DNA of 42,632 nt from a virus. This document shows, piece by piece, positions 7,205-15,219 of this stretch; position 1 is the first letter of the stretch, and each line of letters starts with the position of its first letter. The stretch lies in the IMG/VR virus record IMGVR_UViG_3300012920_000084, positions 1 to 42,632 of that record; one strand, 5' to 3'. The position numbers and the translations under genes were made by a program. The notes below the pieces were generated by a model. That model did no database searches, was not told the origin of the DNA, and worked only from the letters and a program-made list of their open reading frames with translations.

Positions 7205-7786
7205 TTATTTGTTCAAAGATAACAAATTATCATTACCAAACAAATCTATTTCAAAAGGAATACTACAATACAATGTTTCTTTATATATGTCTGGTACACT
7301 ACATACCTCAAATATATTTTCCATCACCTCTTTGTCTACTCCAAGTCTTTCTGCATACTGTTGGTGTAGCTCTTCATCTGGTGTTAGAAAACCTTTTACA
7401 TAAGAAGATATTCTACCTTGACTACCAAAGAAATCTAATATAGCTATTTTATTATTGACTGTGAATTTAGAATATTTACCTGTTGCAAACATTTCAAAGT
7501 CATGTGCATACATCTCAAAGTCAAAAATATATAATTGTTCCTTTCCAAGATTAACATGCTCAAACAAAAGCTCATGATTTTTTAAGAAAGCATCTTCAAA
7601 CTCTTTAAATGAGTCATCATACTCTGATTTATACAGACACATAAATTTATTATCTGTCTCTTCAAATACAGTATCCCAACAGATATACGTTTCTATAGGA
7701 ACATAAGTAATCCCCTTCCTCAATCTAAGTAGTGGATAGAGGAATACTTTGCTCTTTTGAAAGTAATCTGTGTAGACGCTTCCCAT
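7205..7786 (-). CDS. Hypothetical protein (193 aa)
   Basis: Not recognised. An acidic, aromatic-rich globular protein, beginning with a beta-rich segment (about 1-50) and continuing with helices that include ELLFEHVNLGKEQLYIFDFE and a run with repeated FE/YA. No metal-binding or nucleotide motif is visible. It lies directly between the RecE-like nuclease gene (1-base gap) and the 137-residue gene, so it is almost certainly co-expressed with them. Confidence 0.6.
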   Translation of the reverse strand: MGSVYTDYFQKSKVFLYPLLRLRKGITYVPIETYICWDTVFEETDNKFMCLYKSEYDDSFKEFEDAFLKNHELLFEHVNLGKEQLYIFDFEMYAHDFEMFATGKYSKFTVNNKIAILDFFGSQGRISSYVKGFLTPDEELHQQYAERLGVDKEVMENIFEVCSVPDIYKETLYCSIPFEIDLFGNDNLLSLNK

Positions 7787-7787
7787 A

Positions 7788-8762
7788 CTATAAGTTAACC
7801 TTTCTTACTAAGAATTCATAGGGCAAACTATAATTTTTAGTATCATAATGGTGTTTTGCAGCCATTATGGCACTTAATAATTCATTTGTCCACTCATTCA
7901 TAGTAGGTTCAGATACTTCAAATATATAAACTTGATCATAGGCATCTATTACAACAAAGTTAAACTTTATTGTATAAGAATCATCTTCTAAATTGTCAAA
8001 AACAAGCTTAGAATATATAGCTGCTTGTAACCAATAGTTATAAAATTCTACTGTATCTGCAAAATCATTTATACTTTTTGATGTTGTTTTTAAATCATAA
8101 ATAGTAGCAGTTTTTGTCTCAGTATTAACTTCATAGAAGTCAACATATCCATGCAAACCAAAAGGATAATCTTTAAGTTCTGATGTAAGATAGGCTTCTG
8201 CATGCGTTGTTATTGGATCTAACTCAAAATCTGTTTGTTTTGGTGCAAAAGCCTGACTTACTTCTTCATTATTTTTTAGTATCTCTACTCTATCTAAACA
8301 ACGTTGATATGTATCTTGATCTATGACATCAATAATATTGTTACTGACAAACTCCCAGTATATTTGATATTCAGAAACTTTAATTTTAGATAATCTTTGC
8401 TCATCAGTTTTTAGTGACTGATAAAGATTAATTGCTTTTAATGAATCTAATATAACAAAGTCTTCTACCTTCATAAGATCTGTCTCATCTGTATGTAAAG
8501 ACATATCATGTAGCACCTTTCTAACATTATCAGATGGAGCTTTCTCAGGCACAACTCTGAATTTATTTTTAAAATTATCTGGCTCAAATAGTAAACAGTG
8601 TATAGCACTACCTTCAATCAGGTGTTTTTCTATTTTCTGTTCCCTGTCTTTTAATATATACTCTTTATAGAATAGTGAAGGAGAGAACAACAGCTTATTC
8701 AATGAAGAATAGCTGAAGTTAAACTCCTTCTCATAAAATTTATCTTCTAGTTCTTTACTCAT
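7788..8762 (-). CDS. PD-(D/E)XK nuclease, RecE/exonuclease VIII-like
   Basis: 324 residues. The N-terminus has the SYSSLNKLLFSPSLFYKEYI and GSAIHCLLFEP elements (about 17-61) found in RecE-type and PDDEXK_1-like nucleases. The active site reads G-Y-V-D208, then D223-L-K225, and the QxxxY motif is Q246-AAI-Y250. Such enzymes degrade dsDNA from ends to produce single strands for annealing. The Sak4-like ATPase, SSB and RusA-like resolvase elsewhere in the module are natural partners. The ATG overlaps the stop of an upstream 44-residue membrane peptide as ATGA. Confidence 0.8.
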   Translation of the reverse strand: MSKELEDKFYEKEFNFSYSSLNKLLFSPSLFYKEYILKDREQKIEKHLIEGSAIHCLLFEPDNFKNKFRVVPEKAPSDNVRKVLHDMSLHTDETDLMKVEDFVILDSLKAINLYQSLKTDEQRLSKIKVSEYQIYWEFVSNNIIDVIDQDTYQRCLDRVEILKNNEEVSQAFAPKQTDFELDPITTHAEAYLTSELKDYPFGLHGYVDFYEVNTETKTATIYDLKTTSKSINDFADTVEFYNYWLQAAIYSKLVFDNLEDDSYTIKFNFVVIDAYDQVYIFEVSEPTMNEWTNELLSAIMAAKHHYDTKNYSLPYEFLVRKVNL

Positions 8763-8893
8763 ATTATAGATATAATAAGACCAATGATAGAAGATGCCAA
8801 GGCAAATACTAGTAAGAAGTCCATCAACTTATACGTTGATTCTACTTGTTTTCTAGATCTGCCTTGTCTGTATTTCATATCTTCTTCTGTCAT
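8759..8893 (-). CDS. Small single-pass membrane protein (44 aa)
   Basis: ATG at 8893, TGA at 8759-8761 overlapping the nuclease ATG (ATGA), which argues for coupled translation. The N-terminal 20 residues are polar and basic (MTEEDMKYRQGRSRKQVEST). Residues about 24-44 form one hydrophobic helix reaching the C-terminus, so a C-tail-anchored topology with the basic part inside is likely. Function unknown; a membrane tether or host-modifying peptide are possibilities. Confidence 0.6.
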   Translation of the reverse strand: MTEEDMKYRQGRSRKQVESTYKLMDFLLVFALASSIIGLIISII

Positions 8894-8898
8894 AATTA

Positions 8899-10131
8899 TT
8901 AAAATGGTAGATCATCAAATCCATCAAGGCTTGTTAACTCTTCTATGATTTCATTACCGTCTGGCTCTACAATAAGTGCCTTCTGTAATTCTTCATTTAG
9001 TTTTATATCCTCAATATTAATAGTGAAAAGGTTATCTACAGTCTCACCACCACGTTTTGCTGATCCGGTTAAATTATTTCCTAAATATACATTATTATAT
9101 ATACGTTTCCTAATTTCAAACCACGCCCACTCTGTAAATGCAGTTTCTGCTACTAGCAGTCTAATTAGATTTTGATACATATATATCTGACTATCATTAC
9201 CATGGTCATTTGTAAAACCACCAAGTCTTTCTCTCAGTGCTTTTACATTTACATGATTCCAGTTGTTAGCATCCTTTAAGTAATTATAATTAAAATAGAA
9301 TGTTGAAGCAACTTTATCAAGGCATGCTTCTAAGTTACAATTAGACATCATTTCTAATGCAAGAGCTCTATTAGCTCTATCATCACTTTGTATCATAGTT
9401 TGCATTTGATCTACTTCATCTGCAGTCATAACATGCATATCTTCAGAACATATACTATTGATTACTTTATCAAGAACTAACTGAGATCCTGACATAAGTG
9501 AATTAAAGTCTTGCTCATTCTCTTCTTTTACATAAACAAGATTTCTGCTATCACTAACATCTCTTAGAATTTTATTAGCTGCATCTCTAACAAGATCAAA
9601 GTTATTTGAATTGTTATTACCATAATAATATGGCAAATCTATATGTATTCTATCTGTTGTATGTAGAGTTCTATAAAGCATATTCAGTTTATCTGCAAAG
9701 TCTACCGATATTGTATCAGGATACTGTTGTTGTACTGATGTAAAATAATCTATCATATCTTTTAATATAGAGATATCATAATAAGTATCCCACGGAACAG
9801 CAGTAATGCTATCTAAATACTTCATAGATATAATGCTGTAGTCTGATTTTGCTTTATCTCTGACCACTTTTACATTATACTTCTCTTTAAGAAGATCTAC
9901 CTTCATTCTTGGTAAACATAACTTAGGATATCTATATAGTTTTTTATCTTTTATCTGCACTAATTCTGGTGCATCAATAAGATTAAGTTTCACATTATCA
10001 AACTTACTCATTGGCCTTGACCATGAGTAGTTTGTAATATCACCAAGAAATAATCCTAGTTTATTTAGGTCTACATCACTATATAGACCATTGTCATTTA
10101 CTTTTATTTTAATTTTATATACATTATTCAT
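8899..10131 (-). CDS. Unknown 410-aa protein with SSB-like C-terminal tip
   Basis: No domain recognised. The N-terminal third is beta-rich, the middle (about 150-330) mostly helical with many acidic and Asn residues, and the last 30 residues are acidic. The final residues, LDGFDDLPF, match the acidic tip of bacterial SSB (typically DDDIPF or DDDLPF), which recruits replication and repair proteins. It is the last of four large genes (VWA protein, MoxR ATPase, 348-aa unknown, this one) that run with 1- to 8-base gaps or overlaps. It is probably a substrate or partner of the MoxR/VWA machine or a DNA-associated protein. This is inference. Confidence 0.65.
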   Translation of the reverse strand: MNNVYKIKIKVNDNGLYSDVDLNKLGLFLGDITNYSWSRPMSKFDNVKLNLIDAPELVQIKDKKLYRYPKLCLPRMKVDLLKEKYNVKVVRDKAKSDYSIISMKYLDSITAVPWDTYYDISILKDMIDYFTSVQQQYPDTISVDFADKLNMLYRTLHTTDRIHIDLPYYYGNNNSNNFDLVRDAANKILRDVSDSRNLVYVKEENEQDFNSLMSGSQLVLDKVINSICSEDMHVMTADEVDQMQTMIQSDDRANRALALEMMSNCNLEACLDKVASTFYFNYNYLKDANNWNHVNVKALRERLGGFTNDHGNDSQIYMYQNLIRLLVAETAFTEWAWFEIRKRIYNNVYLGNNLTGSAKRGGETVDNLFTINIEDIKLNEELQKALIVEPDGNEIIEELTSLDGFDDLPF

Positions 10132-11170
10132 TTGTACTGTGTTTTAAATATTTACGGTATTCAGGCCTAACTTGGCATTGAAATACATATAGTTCTCTAT
10201 TAGAGATATATATTTCTTTCCTGCATATAGGCTCTAAATATCTAAATGTTATTGTGTCAAGCTTACCTTCATTGTGAAGTTCTTGAATCATAGCTTCTGC
10301 TGATAAACTTCTATAGTGATCAATATTAGCTTTTTGCATCCAATAGTTCACATCTTTATCTCTACTAAATTTATGACTATAAGAGTAGAGAGTATCCGCT
10401 AATCTCCATATAAGATGCAAGTTCTTTGTATAATCCAATGTTGGGATCATTTTAGAAGCCATTGCTAGGTTTTCATCATTATAGGATTCTAAACATCCTA
10501 CTAGAGTACGCAATAGTTCTTCATCTAATACGGTTAATGAGGCTGACTCATGTAAAACTGTATCAGTATCTACAACTGCTAGTCCCTCAGTACCTATTCT
10601 GTATGCTAAGTTACAACCCAAGCCTGTTAGGTATGCTAGATCATATAAACTTACCTCCTCATCAAGATTATATCTATTTACTTTATCAGCTACAGATGGA
10701 GTATAAATTACACGAAGGTTGTTAGGATTACTTACACCTAATAAAGAATTAGATTTAGACATATCATATGCTTCATAGTTCCATATTGTACCAAACAAAA
10801 CATTTGTTTTGATATTCTCCTCATTATTAAATCCTTGATGTAGATTATCATGAGTTATAATTAAGTCTGCAATCTCATAATCATTTGTCATAGCTATACC
10901 ATGATCCTTCAGTGATTGTTTAAGTCTATCTGCTGATACTTCACAGCCAGGTATTACAAATGCTTTTTTATAACTACCTTTCTTTAGTGATGTTATAGTA
11001 GGTATTTTAACTATATCATGCATAGCATCTACAGATGTTTTATCTTCTGTTAATATAACCTCATTTACAACACCCCTTGATAGTAACCCAAATCTCTCTG
11101 AGTTACTACCAAGGCTGTATTGTGTTAGAGCGTTAACATCAAATTCTTGAAAAACGCTTTTATTTGCCAT
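10124..11170 (-). CDS. Unknown 348-aa protein, possible BRCT-like segment
   Basis: Not firmly recognised. Residues about 65-110 (KKAFVIPGCEVSADRLKQSL then GIAMTNDYEIADLIITHDNL) have the strand-Gly-helix-strand-'ADLIIT' rhythm of BRCT-like or other alpha/beta domains. The rest is helical. It overlaps the MoxR ATPase stop by one base (TAATG) and the 410-aa gene by eight, so these products are made together. A role as adaptor of the MoxR/VWA cluster is suggested by position only. Confidence 0.6.
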   Translation of the reverse strand: MANKSVFQEFDVNALTQYSLGSNSERFGLLSRGVVNEVILTEDKTSVDAMHDIVKIPTITSLKKGSYKKAFVIPGCEVSADRLKQSLKDHGIAMTNDYEIADLIITHDNLHQGFNNEENIKTNVLFGTIWNYEAYDMSKSNSLLGVSNPNNLRVIYTPSVADKVNRYNLDEEVSLYDLAYLTGLGCNLAYRIGTEGLAVVDTDTVLHESASLTVLDEELLRTLVGCLESYNDENLAMASKMIPTLDYTKNLHLIWRLADTLYSYSHKFSRDKDVNYWMQKANIDHYRSLSAEAMIQELHNEGKLDTITFRYLEPICRKEIYISNRELYVFQCQVRPEYRKYLKHSTNE

Positions 11171-12438
11171 TACTTCATTGTCATTTTTATTATTTCAGGC
11201 TTCATCATAAGTTTATTAAACTTAGCTTTGTTGCCATTAAAGATTGTTCTTACCACTAAGTACTTAAGATCATTTGTAAAGTAGTCTTTAGTACATAATG
11301 TTTCTAGTCTATCAGTAATCTTCTGCGTAATTGTATTCTCTTTTGAGTATACAACAGCATAGTTAGCTAATCTTGTTGCAAGAGTAGATGCAATATCTGC
11401 ACGATATGAATCATCTTTACCAATACATCCAGTTAGTTCTCCAAGAATATATTGCTCATTATCATGAGTCAATAGATCCATAGGTGTTACAAGTTTATCA
11501 AGTTTATTATTGATAAATGTTGTAAACATAGAAGCAAATGCATCTCCTACACTACCTTCACCAATCATTTGAATTAGTGATAGGTTCTCTTCAAAGTTAT
11601 TAAAACTAGATATTGCATTAAAGAATGTTGTAATAGACCTTGCATTAGTTTCTTGTGTAACTAATTCTGGATGAAGTAATAGGAAGTTGATACAACGTGT
11701 ATCTATTCCTGCTTCTTCTGCCCACTTAGCCCATACATTTACATCAAACTTTAGATTAGCAGTGATATATCTGGTCTTCTGTGCTGCATCTACAGAGTTT
11801 ACCATATAGTCACCATTATCAGGGTTTGATGTTAGGATTATGTGCCAGTCTTCTGGTAATGACCATGAGATATAAGTCTGTCTATCTACAAGTTCCATAA
11901 CAGCTTGTATGAAACGTACATCAGCACGGTTCCAATCATCAAGAAGCAGGATACCACCTTTCTTCTTATTAGAAATCCATTCTGGTGCACAATAAGACAT
12001 TCTATTCTTACCGGTCATTTTAAATCCATTCTTTAAATATTCCTGTACAGCAAGTTCATCAACCCATTGGCCAACTTTCTTAGTTACAGTGCTACTCAAA
12101 TTAGCAAGGCTTGCACCTGCTGCTCTTTGTGTTGCTGTTACCATTTCTAAGTTATCATTAGATACTGTTACTTGCTTCTCTTTATACATTTGAAATTGTC
12201 TTACAGGAAAACCTACAAGATCACCTAGCTCTTCTATCTGAGCAAGGTTAAGCTTAACAAAATCTAAGTCAAGCTCTTTTGCCATTTCAATAATAGATGA
12301 AGTCTTACCAATACCTGACTCACCTACAACTTCTATAGATACTGGATTCTTACGGTCTTTCTGTAAGAATCTATTATTACTAACAATGTGGTTTACAAAA
12401 CCTTTTAGTTCTTCAATATTTAAATTTACTTGTGCCAT
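11170..12438 (-). CDS. MoxR-type AAA+ ATPase
   Basis: 422 residues. Walker A is GESGIGKTS (G39 to T46), Walker B GGILLLDDWNRAD with D167-D168, and sensor 1 is in ILTSNPDNGDY (N205). After this comes a helical lid and an unclassified C-terminal part. MoxR ATPases work with VWA-domain proteins as chaperone-like machines that remodel or insert metals into target complexes. The partner is encoded directly upstream (12447-13604), and two unknown genes follow without gaps. The acidic C-terminal half is longer than in minimal MoxR proteins. Confidence 0.85.
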   Translation of the reverse strand: MAQVNLNIEELKGFVNHIVSNNRFLQKDRKNPVSIEVVGESGIGKTSSIIEMAKELDLDFVKLNLAQIEELGDLVGFPVRQFQMYKEKQVTVSNDNLEMVTATQRAAGASLANLSSTVTKKVGQWVDELAVQEYLKNGFKMTGKNRMSYCAPEWISNKKKGGILLLDDWNRADVRFIQAVMELVDRQTYISWSLPEDWHIILTSNPDNGDYMVNSVDAAQKTRYITANLKFDVNVWAKWAEEAGIDTRCINFLLLHPELVTQETNARSITTFFNAISSFNNFEENLSLIQMIGEGSVGDAFASMFTTFINNKLDKLVTPMDLLTHDNEQYILGELTGCIGKDDSYRADIASTLATRLANYAVVYSKENTITQKITDRLETLCTKDYFTNDLKYLVVRTIFNGNKAKFNKLMMKPEIIKMTMK

Positions 12439-12446
12439 TTTTAATT

Positions 12447-13604
12447 TTAATTTAATTGTATTTTTAATCCTGGTAATTCTTCATTTATGCTACATTGAGA
12501 ACTGTGTACCCATAAGGTATTTTGTGGACAGTTATCAGGACTATAAGCTTCACCATCTGTTAAATATATAAGGGCTGTATAACGCCCTTTCTTCTCATTA
12601 TAATGATCAATTACAGGTTGGAAGTCAGTACCTCCTCTACCTTTAATTTCCCAGTCTTTCTTTGGATTAAATTCTTTTATAGAATTAATCTGTGTATCAC
12701 ATTGTGCTACTGTAATCTTGTGACCAGTTTTATGCATATGAGTAAGCTCACTCATAAACTCAACAAGTTCCTTATTAGATACAGATCCACTTGTGTCAAC
12801 ACCAACTAGTATATGATTCTTAAACTTAATCTTTAGGCCAGGATTAGATATATATCTTTTGTTATATTTTCTCCTTAGCTTCTTAGTATATGATATACTA
12901 GAATTACCTACAAATCTTCTTAGATATCCTTTCCAATCAAATTTAGGTGGTTCAACATGCCTTAGCCTGTGTATTAAATCAGCTAGTTCACCCGGTATAT
13001 TACCTCTCCTCTTCTCTGTTTGCTCAGCAGTTTCTTTTAGCTGATGCTCTATTTGCTTTTGTATAAGCTTTTTATCAGCATCAGATAATTCATCTAGCTC
13101 ATCCCAAGTTGTATGACAATAGGGTGTATTACCATCCATTTGTGACATCAAAGAGTCAAGAGTTGGTGATGTACCATCTTCTTTAGCTTGTTGCAATAAA
13201 TCATAATACTTTTTAGTACCTGCCTTCTCTGGTAAATCTAGTTCAGGGAAGCTTTGTAATGTTAAACCTCCTTCAGGTAAGTAGCTATGAGATATATACT
13301 GGTTTATTTCTATGTCTGCTGCAATATTAAATAACTTTTTATCTTGATACATATCTCTCATGATAAGATGTCCAAATGAAATATGAAGTAACTCATGTTT
13401 CACTAAGCCTATTCTATGTTCATTAGATAATTCTAAGAAAAAGTCTGGGTTTATTGCAAGTTGTACACCTATACCGTGTTTGCTAACACCAGCTGTAGGT
13501 ATAGTCTTTATATATACTTTATTTAATCCAACTAAAAAGAGCCCATAAAAGGGCTCCTCTAGTATTAGTGTTTTAGTTGCTTTAGATAACTGTTCTGCTA
13601 CCAT
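12447..13604 (-). CDS. VWA-domain protein with metallopeptidase domain (DUF2201-like)
   Basis: 385 residues. The N-terminal domain contains H70-E-L-L-H74 and H79 (HELLHISFGH), a zinc-metallopeptidase motif typical of DUF2201 N-terminal domains. The C-terminal VWA-like domain has the MIDAS residues D270-T-S-G-S274, T326-D327 in GRGGTDF and D350-G351. Such proteins pair with MoxR ATPases; the ATPase gene follows 8 bases downstream. The host or phage substrate is unknown. A terminator-like hairpin is present within the first 70 bases of the gene. Confidence 0.85.
   Translation of the reverse strand: MVAEQLSKATKTLILEEPFYGLFLVGLNKVYIKTIPTAGVSKHGIGVQLAINPDFFLELSNEHRIGLVKHELLHISFGHLIMRDMYQDKKLFNIAADIEINQYISHSYLPEGGLTLQSFPELDLPEKAGTKKYYDLLQQAKEDGTSPTLDSLMSQMDGNTPYCHTTWDELDELSDADKKLIQKQIEHQLKETAEQTEKRRGNIPGELADLIHRLRHVEPPKFDWKGYLRRFVGNSSISYTKKLRRKYNKRYISNPGLKIKFKNHILVGVDTSGSVSNKELVEFMSELTHMHKTGHKITVAQCDTQINSIKEFNPKKDWEIKGRGGTDFQPVIDHYNEKKGRYTALIYLTDGEAYSPDNCPQNTLWVHSSQCSINEELPGLKIQLN
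13534..13556 (-). terminator. Terminator-like hairpin inside the VWA gene
   Basis: On the - strand GAGCCC, TTTTAT loop, GGGCTC, then five T, about 50-70 bases into the VWA coding region. It has the form of a short intrinsic terminator and could act as an attenuator of the MoxR/VWA operon. It might also be a chance product of the codons, since the bases encode ordinary residues. Confidence 0.35.
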
Positions 13605-13954
13605 TTTAAATCTAATTTAAGTTCATTCATAAAATTAAAGTCACCGTTAAAGAAACCTTTTTTGATATCATTTTCTACTAAATAAGTAAACATAGACTTC
13701 TCATCATCTGTTCCAGTACTTTTTATTGTTTCAAACATTTCCCCAGTACTCATCTCACGCTCTTCTAGTGTGATTTCAAATCTTTCTCTAAATCTATGTC
13801 TTCTATTAAATGAAAGATCTTTACAGAATAATACTTTAATATTCTGTGACAGTTTTAAGTTATCTATATTTTCCAATGCTAATTCAAAGTCTTCTTCAGT
13901 TGCATGTAATTGCTTTCTTGTTATTTTAAATTCTTCTAAATTCATTTTAATCAT
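13598..13954 (-). CDS. Hypothetical protein (118 aa)
   Basis: Not recognised. Helical and highly charged, with an internal basic cluster (FNRRHRFRERFE, about 49-60) and an acidic stretch after it. It overlaps the VWA gene start by 7 bases and the upstream DUF6915-like gene by 8, placing it in the same operon. A second ATG three codons in would remove the upstream overlap. Role unknown. Confidence 0.6.
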   Translation of the reverse strand: MIKMNLEEFKITRKQLHATEEDFELALENIDNLKLSQNIKVLFCKDLSFNRRHRFRERFEITLEEREMSTGEMFETIKSTGTDDEKSMFTYLVENDIKKGFFNGDFNFMNELKLDLKW

Positions 13955-14294
13955 TAATTTTCATTGTTTTCATCATCCAATCAGGTCTATTACCTGATCC
14001 AATATTAAACAACCACTCTTTAGCAGATGGTATATAATTATTACAATCTTCTTTTACGTGCTGTTCACCTACATATCTGGTATATACTGTTTTACCATCA
14101 GAGTTAGTAAAACTTTTACCAAATATTTTTTCACATTCAAAAATTCCTTCAGAATGATGACGAAAGGCTCTATGGTTAGAATGACCTAACCATGATTTAG
14201 TCTCATCAAACCAGTCATGTATATGCTGATAGTCTTCAACCTTGCCTCCCCACTTTCTTACAGAACTTTTACTGTGTATTAATGGATGTGCCAT
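13947..14294 (-). CDS. DUF6915-like conserved protein
   Basis: 115 residues matching the pattern of a family I know as DUF6915: MAHPLIHSKSSVRKWGGKVE at the start, HDWFDETKSWLGHSNHRAFR in the middle, HHSEGIFECEKIFG, and YVGEQHVKEDCNNYIPSAKEWL near the end. Several conserved His and acidic residues could bind metal. Function is unknown in the family, which occurs in phages and their hosts. The ATG overlaps the stop of the small zinc protein by one base. Confidence 0.7.
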   Translation of the reverse strand: MAHPLIHSKSSVRKWGGKVEDYQHIHDWFDETKSWLGHSNHRAFRHHSEGIFECEKIFGKSFTNSDGKTVYTRYVGEQHVKEDCNNYIPSAKEWLFNIGSGNRPDWMMKTMKIND

Positions 14295-14464
14295 TAATCA
14301 TATGTGCCTGGATACTGCCCCATATATAATCTTGCTGGGATTACCTTAGTATAATTACAGGTATCACAACAACAACCATCCTCTGCTAATGGTCTGGGAC
14401 TATGTCCAAATCCTTCAAAAGGTTTCTCACAAATACAACAGAAGTTCTTAACCACACGACTCAT
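14294..14464 (-). CDS. Small Cys-rich zinc-binding protein
   Basis: 56 residues from the ATG at 14464. Two cysteine clusters, CCICEKPF and DGCCCDTCNYTKVIPARLY, fit a small zinc finger seen in many phages. The longer reading from 14515 would overlap the upstream gene by 68 bases, so the internal ATG just before SRVVKNF is preferred. Probably a structural zinc fold for nucleic-acid or protein binding; no specific role known. Confidence 0.6.
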   Translation of the reverse strand: MSRVVKNFCCICEKPFEGFGHSPRPLAEDGCCCDTCNYTKVIPARLYMGQYPGTYD

Positions 14465-14840
14465 TTCTAAAAATATTTTGACCATCAAAGTTATGTTCTT
14501 GGACAGTACGTTCATAATAGTCTAAGTCCCATGAAAAATCACTCAAGTTAATATTTAATTGACCTGAGCCACCTTCATTATTTACCCAATCATAAAGAAG
14601 ATTATTAGAAAGCCATGTATAAGCCATGTCTTTTATTTTTTCTTCTTCAGTTGATTCAATTAGTCTGTTGTTTATATCTAATTGCCATGAGTCAACCCCA
14701 TCATTAGTTTTATAACCAACCTCATCCACATCTCCTGAGTCTCCTGACCCTGAGAATGATATATTAAGTTGTGATATTCCTTTTCCTTTTAGTCTTGTTA
14801 GGAGGATTTGATCTTTTAGATCTAGATTTGTGTTCATCAT
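14448..14840 (-). CDS. DUF6878-like hypothetical protein
   Basis: 130 residues. The QLNISFSGSGDSGDVDEVGY segment (about 24-43) and the NNEGGSGQLNINLSDFSWDL segment near 88-107 recall the GSGDSG...W-NNDGG-G pattern of DUF6878 proteins, whose function is unknown. The 5' end overlaps the RusA-like gene by 77 bases in another frame. If the overlap is too large, translation could begin further inside, but the conserved part begins only after residue 24, so the annotated start is kept. Confidence 0.6.
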   Translation of the reverse strand: MMNTNLDLKDQILLTRLKGKGISQLNISFSGSGDSGDVDEVGYKTNDGVDSWQLDINNRLIESTEEEKIKDMAYTWLSNNLLYDWVNNEGGSGQLNINLSDFSWDLDYYERTVQEHNFDGQNIFRNESCG

Positions 14841-15216
14841 TATTTACAGTGTTATCAATTATTTCAATAAATACTCCCGGATTGATTTTATCATAACTAT
14901 ACTGTATAAATACTGGTAGTATAAATTCAGCATTGTCATCTTCAATCCAACCATGTTTAACCATATCATCCTGTACAGTTTGTGCAGGGTTTATATAATC
15001 AAACTTGTGTTTAGTACCTCTAACAAATGTAAATGCTATTGAGACGGGTAGTTTATGATTCTTAAGCTCTTCTCTAAACAGAGGAGCAAATTTCTCATAG
15101 TAGGATTTTGTTGCTTTCCTATAGTTCATAACAGATTTACTTGCTATGAAATACTTACCGGTCCATCTTCTACCATTTTTACTTGAGGGTACATTGCCTG
15201 GTATAAACCATTTCAT
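14764..15216 (-). CDS. RusA-like Holliday junction resolvase
   Basis: 150 residues. Starts MKWFIPGNVPSSKNGRRWTG, typical of RusA-type resolvases, and has the acidic core D73-x2-N76, then D83-D84 and G-W-I-E-D93-D94-N in the second half. RusA enzymes cut four-way junctions during recombination and clean branched DNA before packaging. The last 25 residues are a basic tail (Lys, Arg, Asn) that overlaps the next gene. It lies between the primase and small genes of the recombination module. Confidence 0.8.
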   Translation of the reverse strand: MKWFIPGNVPSSKNGRRWTGKYFIASKSVMNYRKATKSYYEKFAPLFREELKNHKLPVSIAFTFVRGTKHKFDYINPAQTVQDDMVKHGWIEDDNAEFILPVFIQYSYDKINPGVFIEIIDNTVNNDEHKSRSKRSNPPNKTKRKRNITT

Positions 15217-15219
15217 ATA

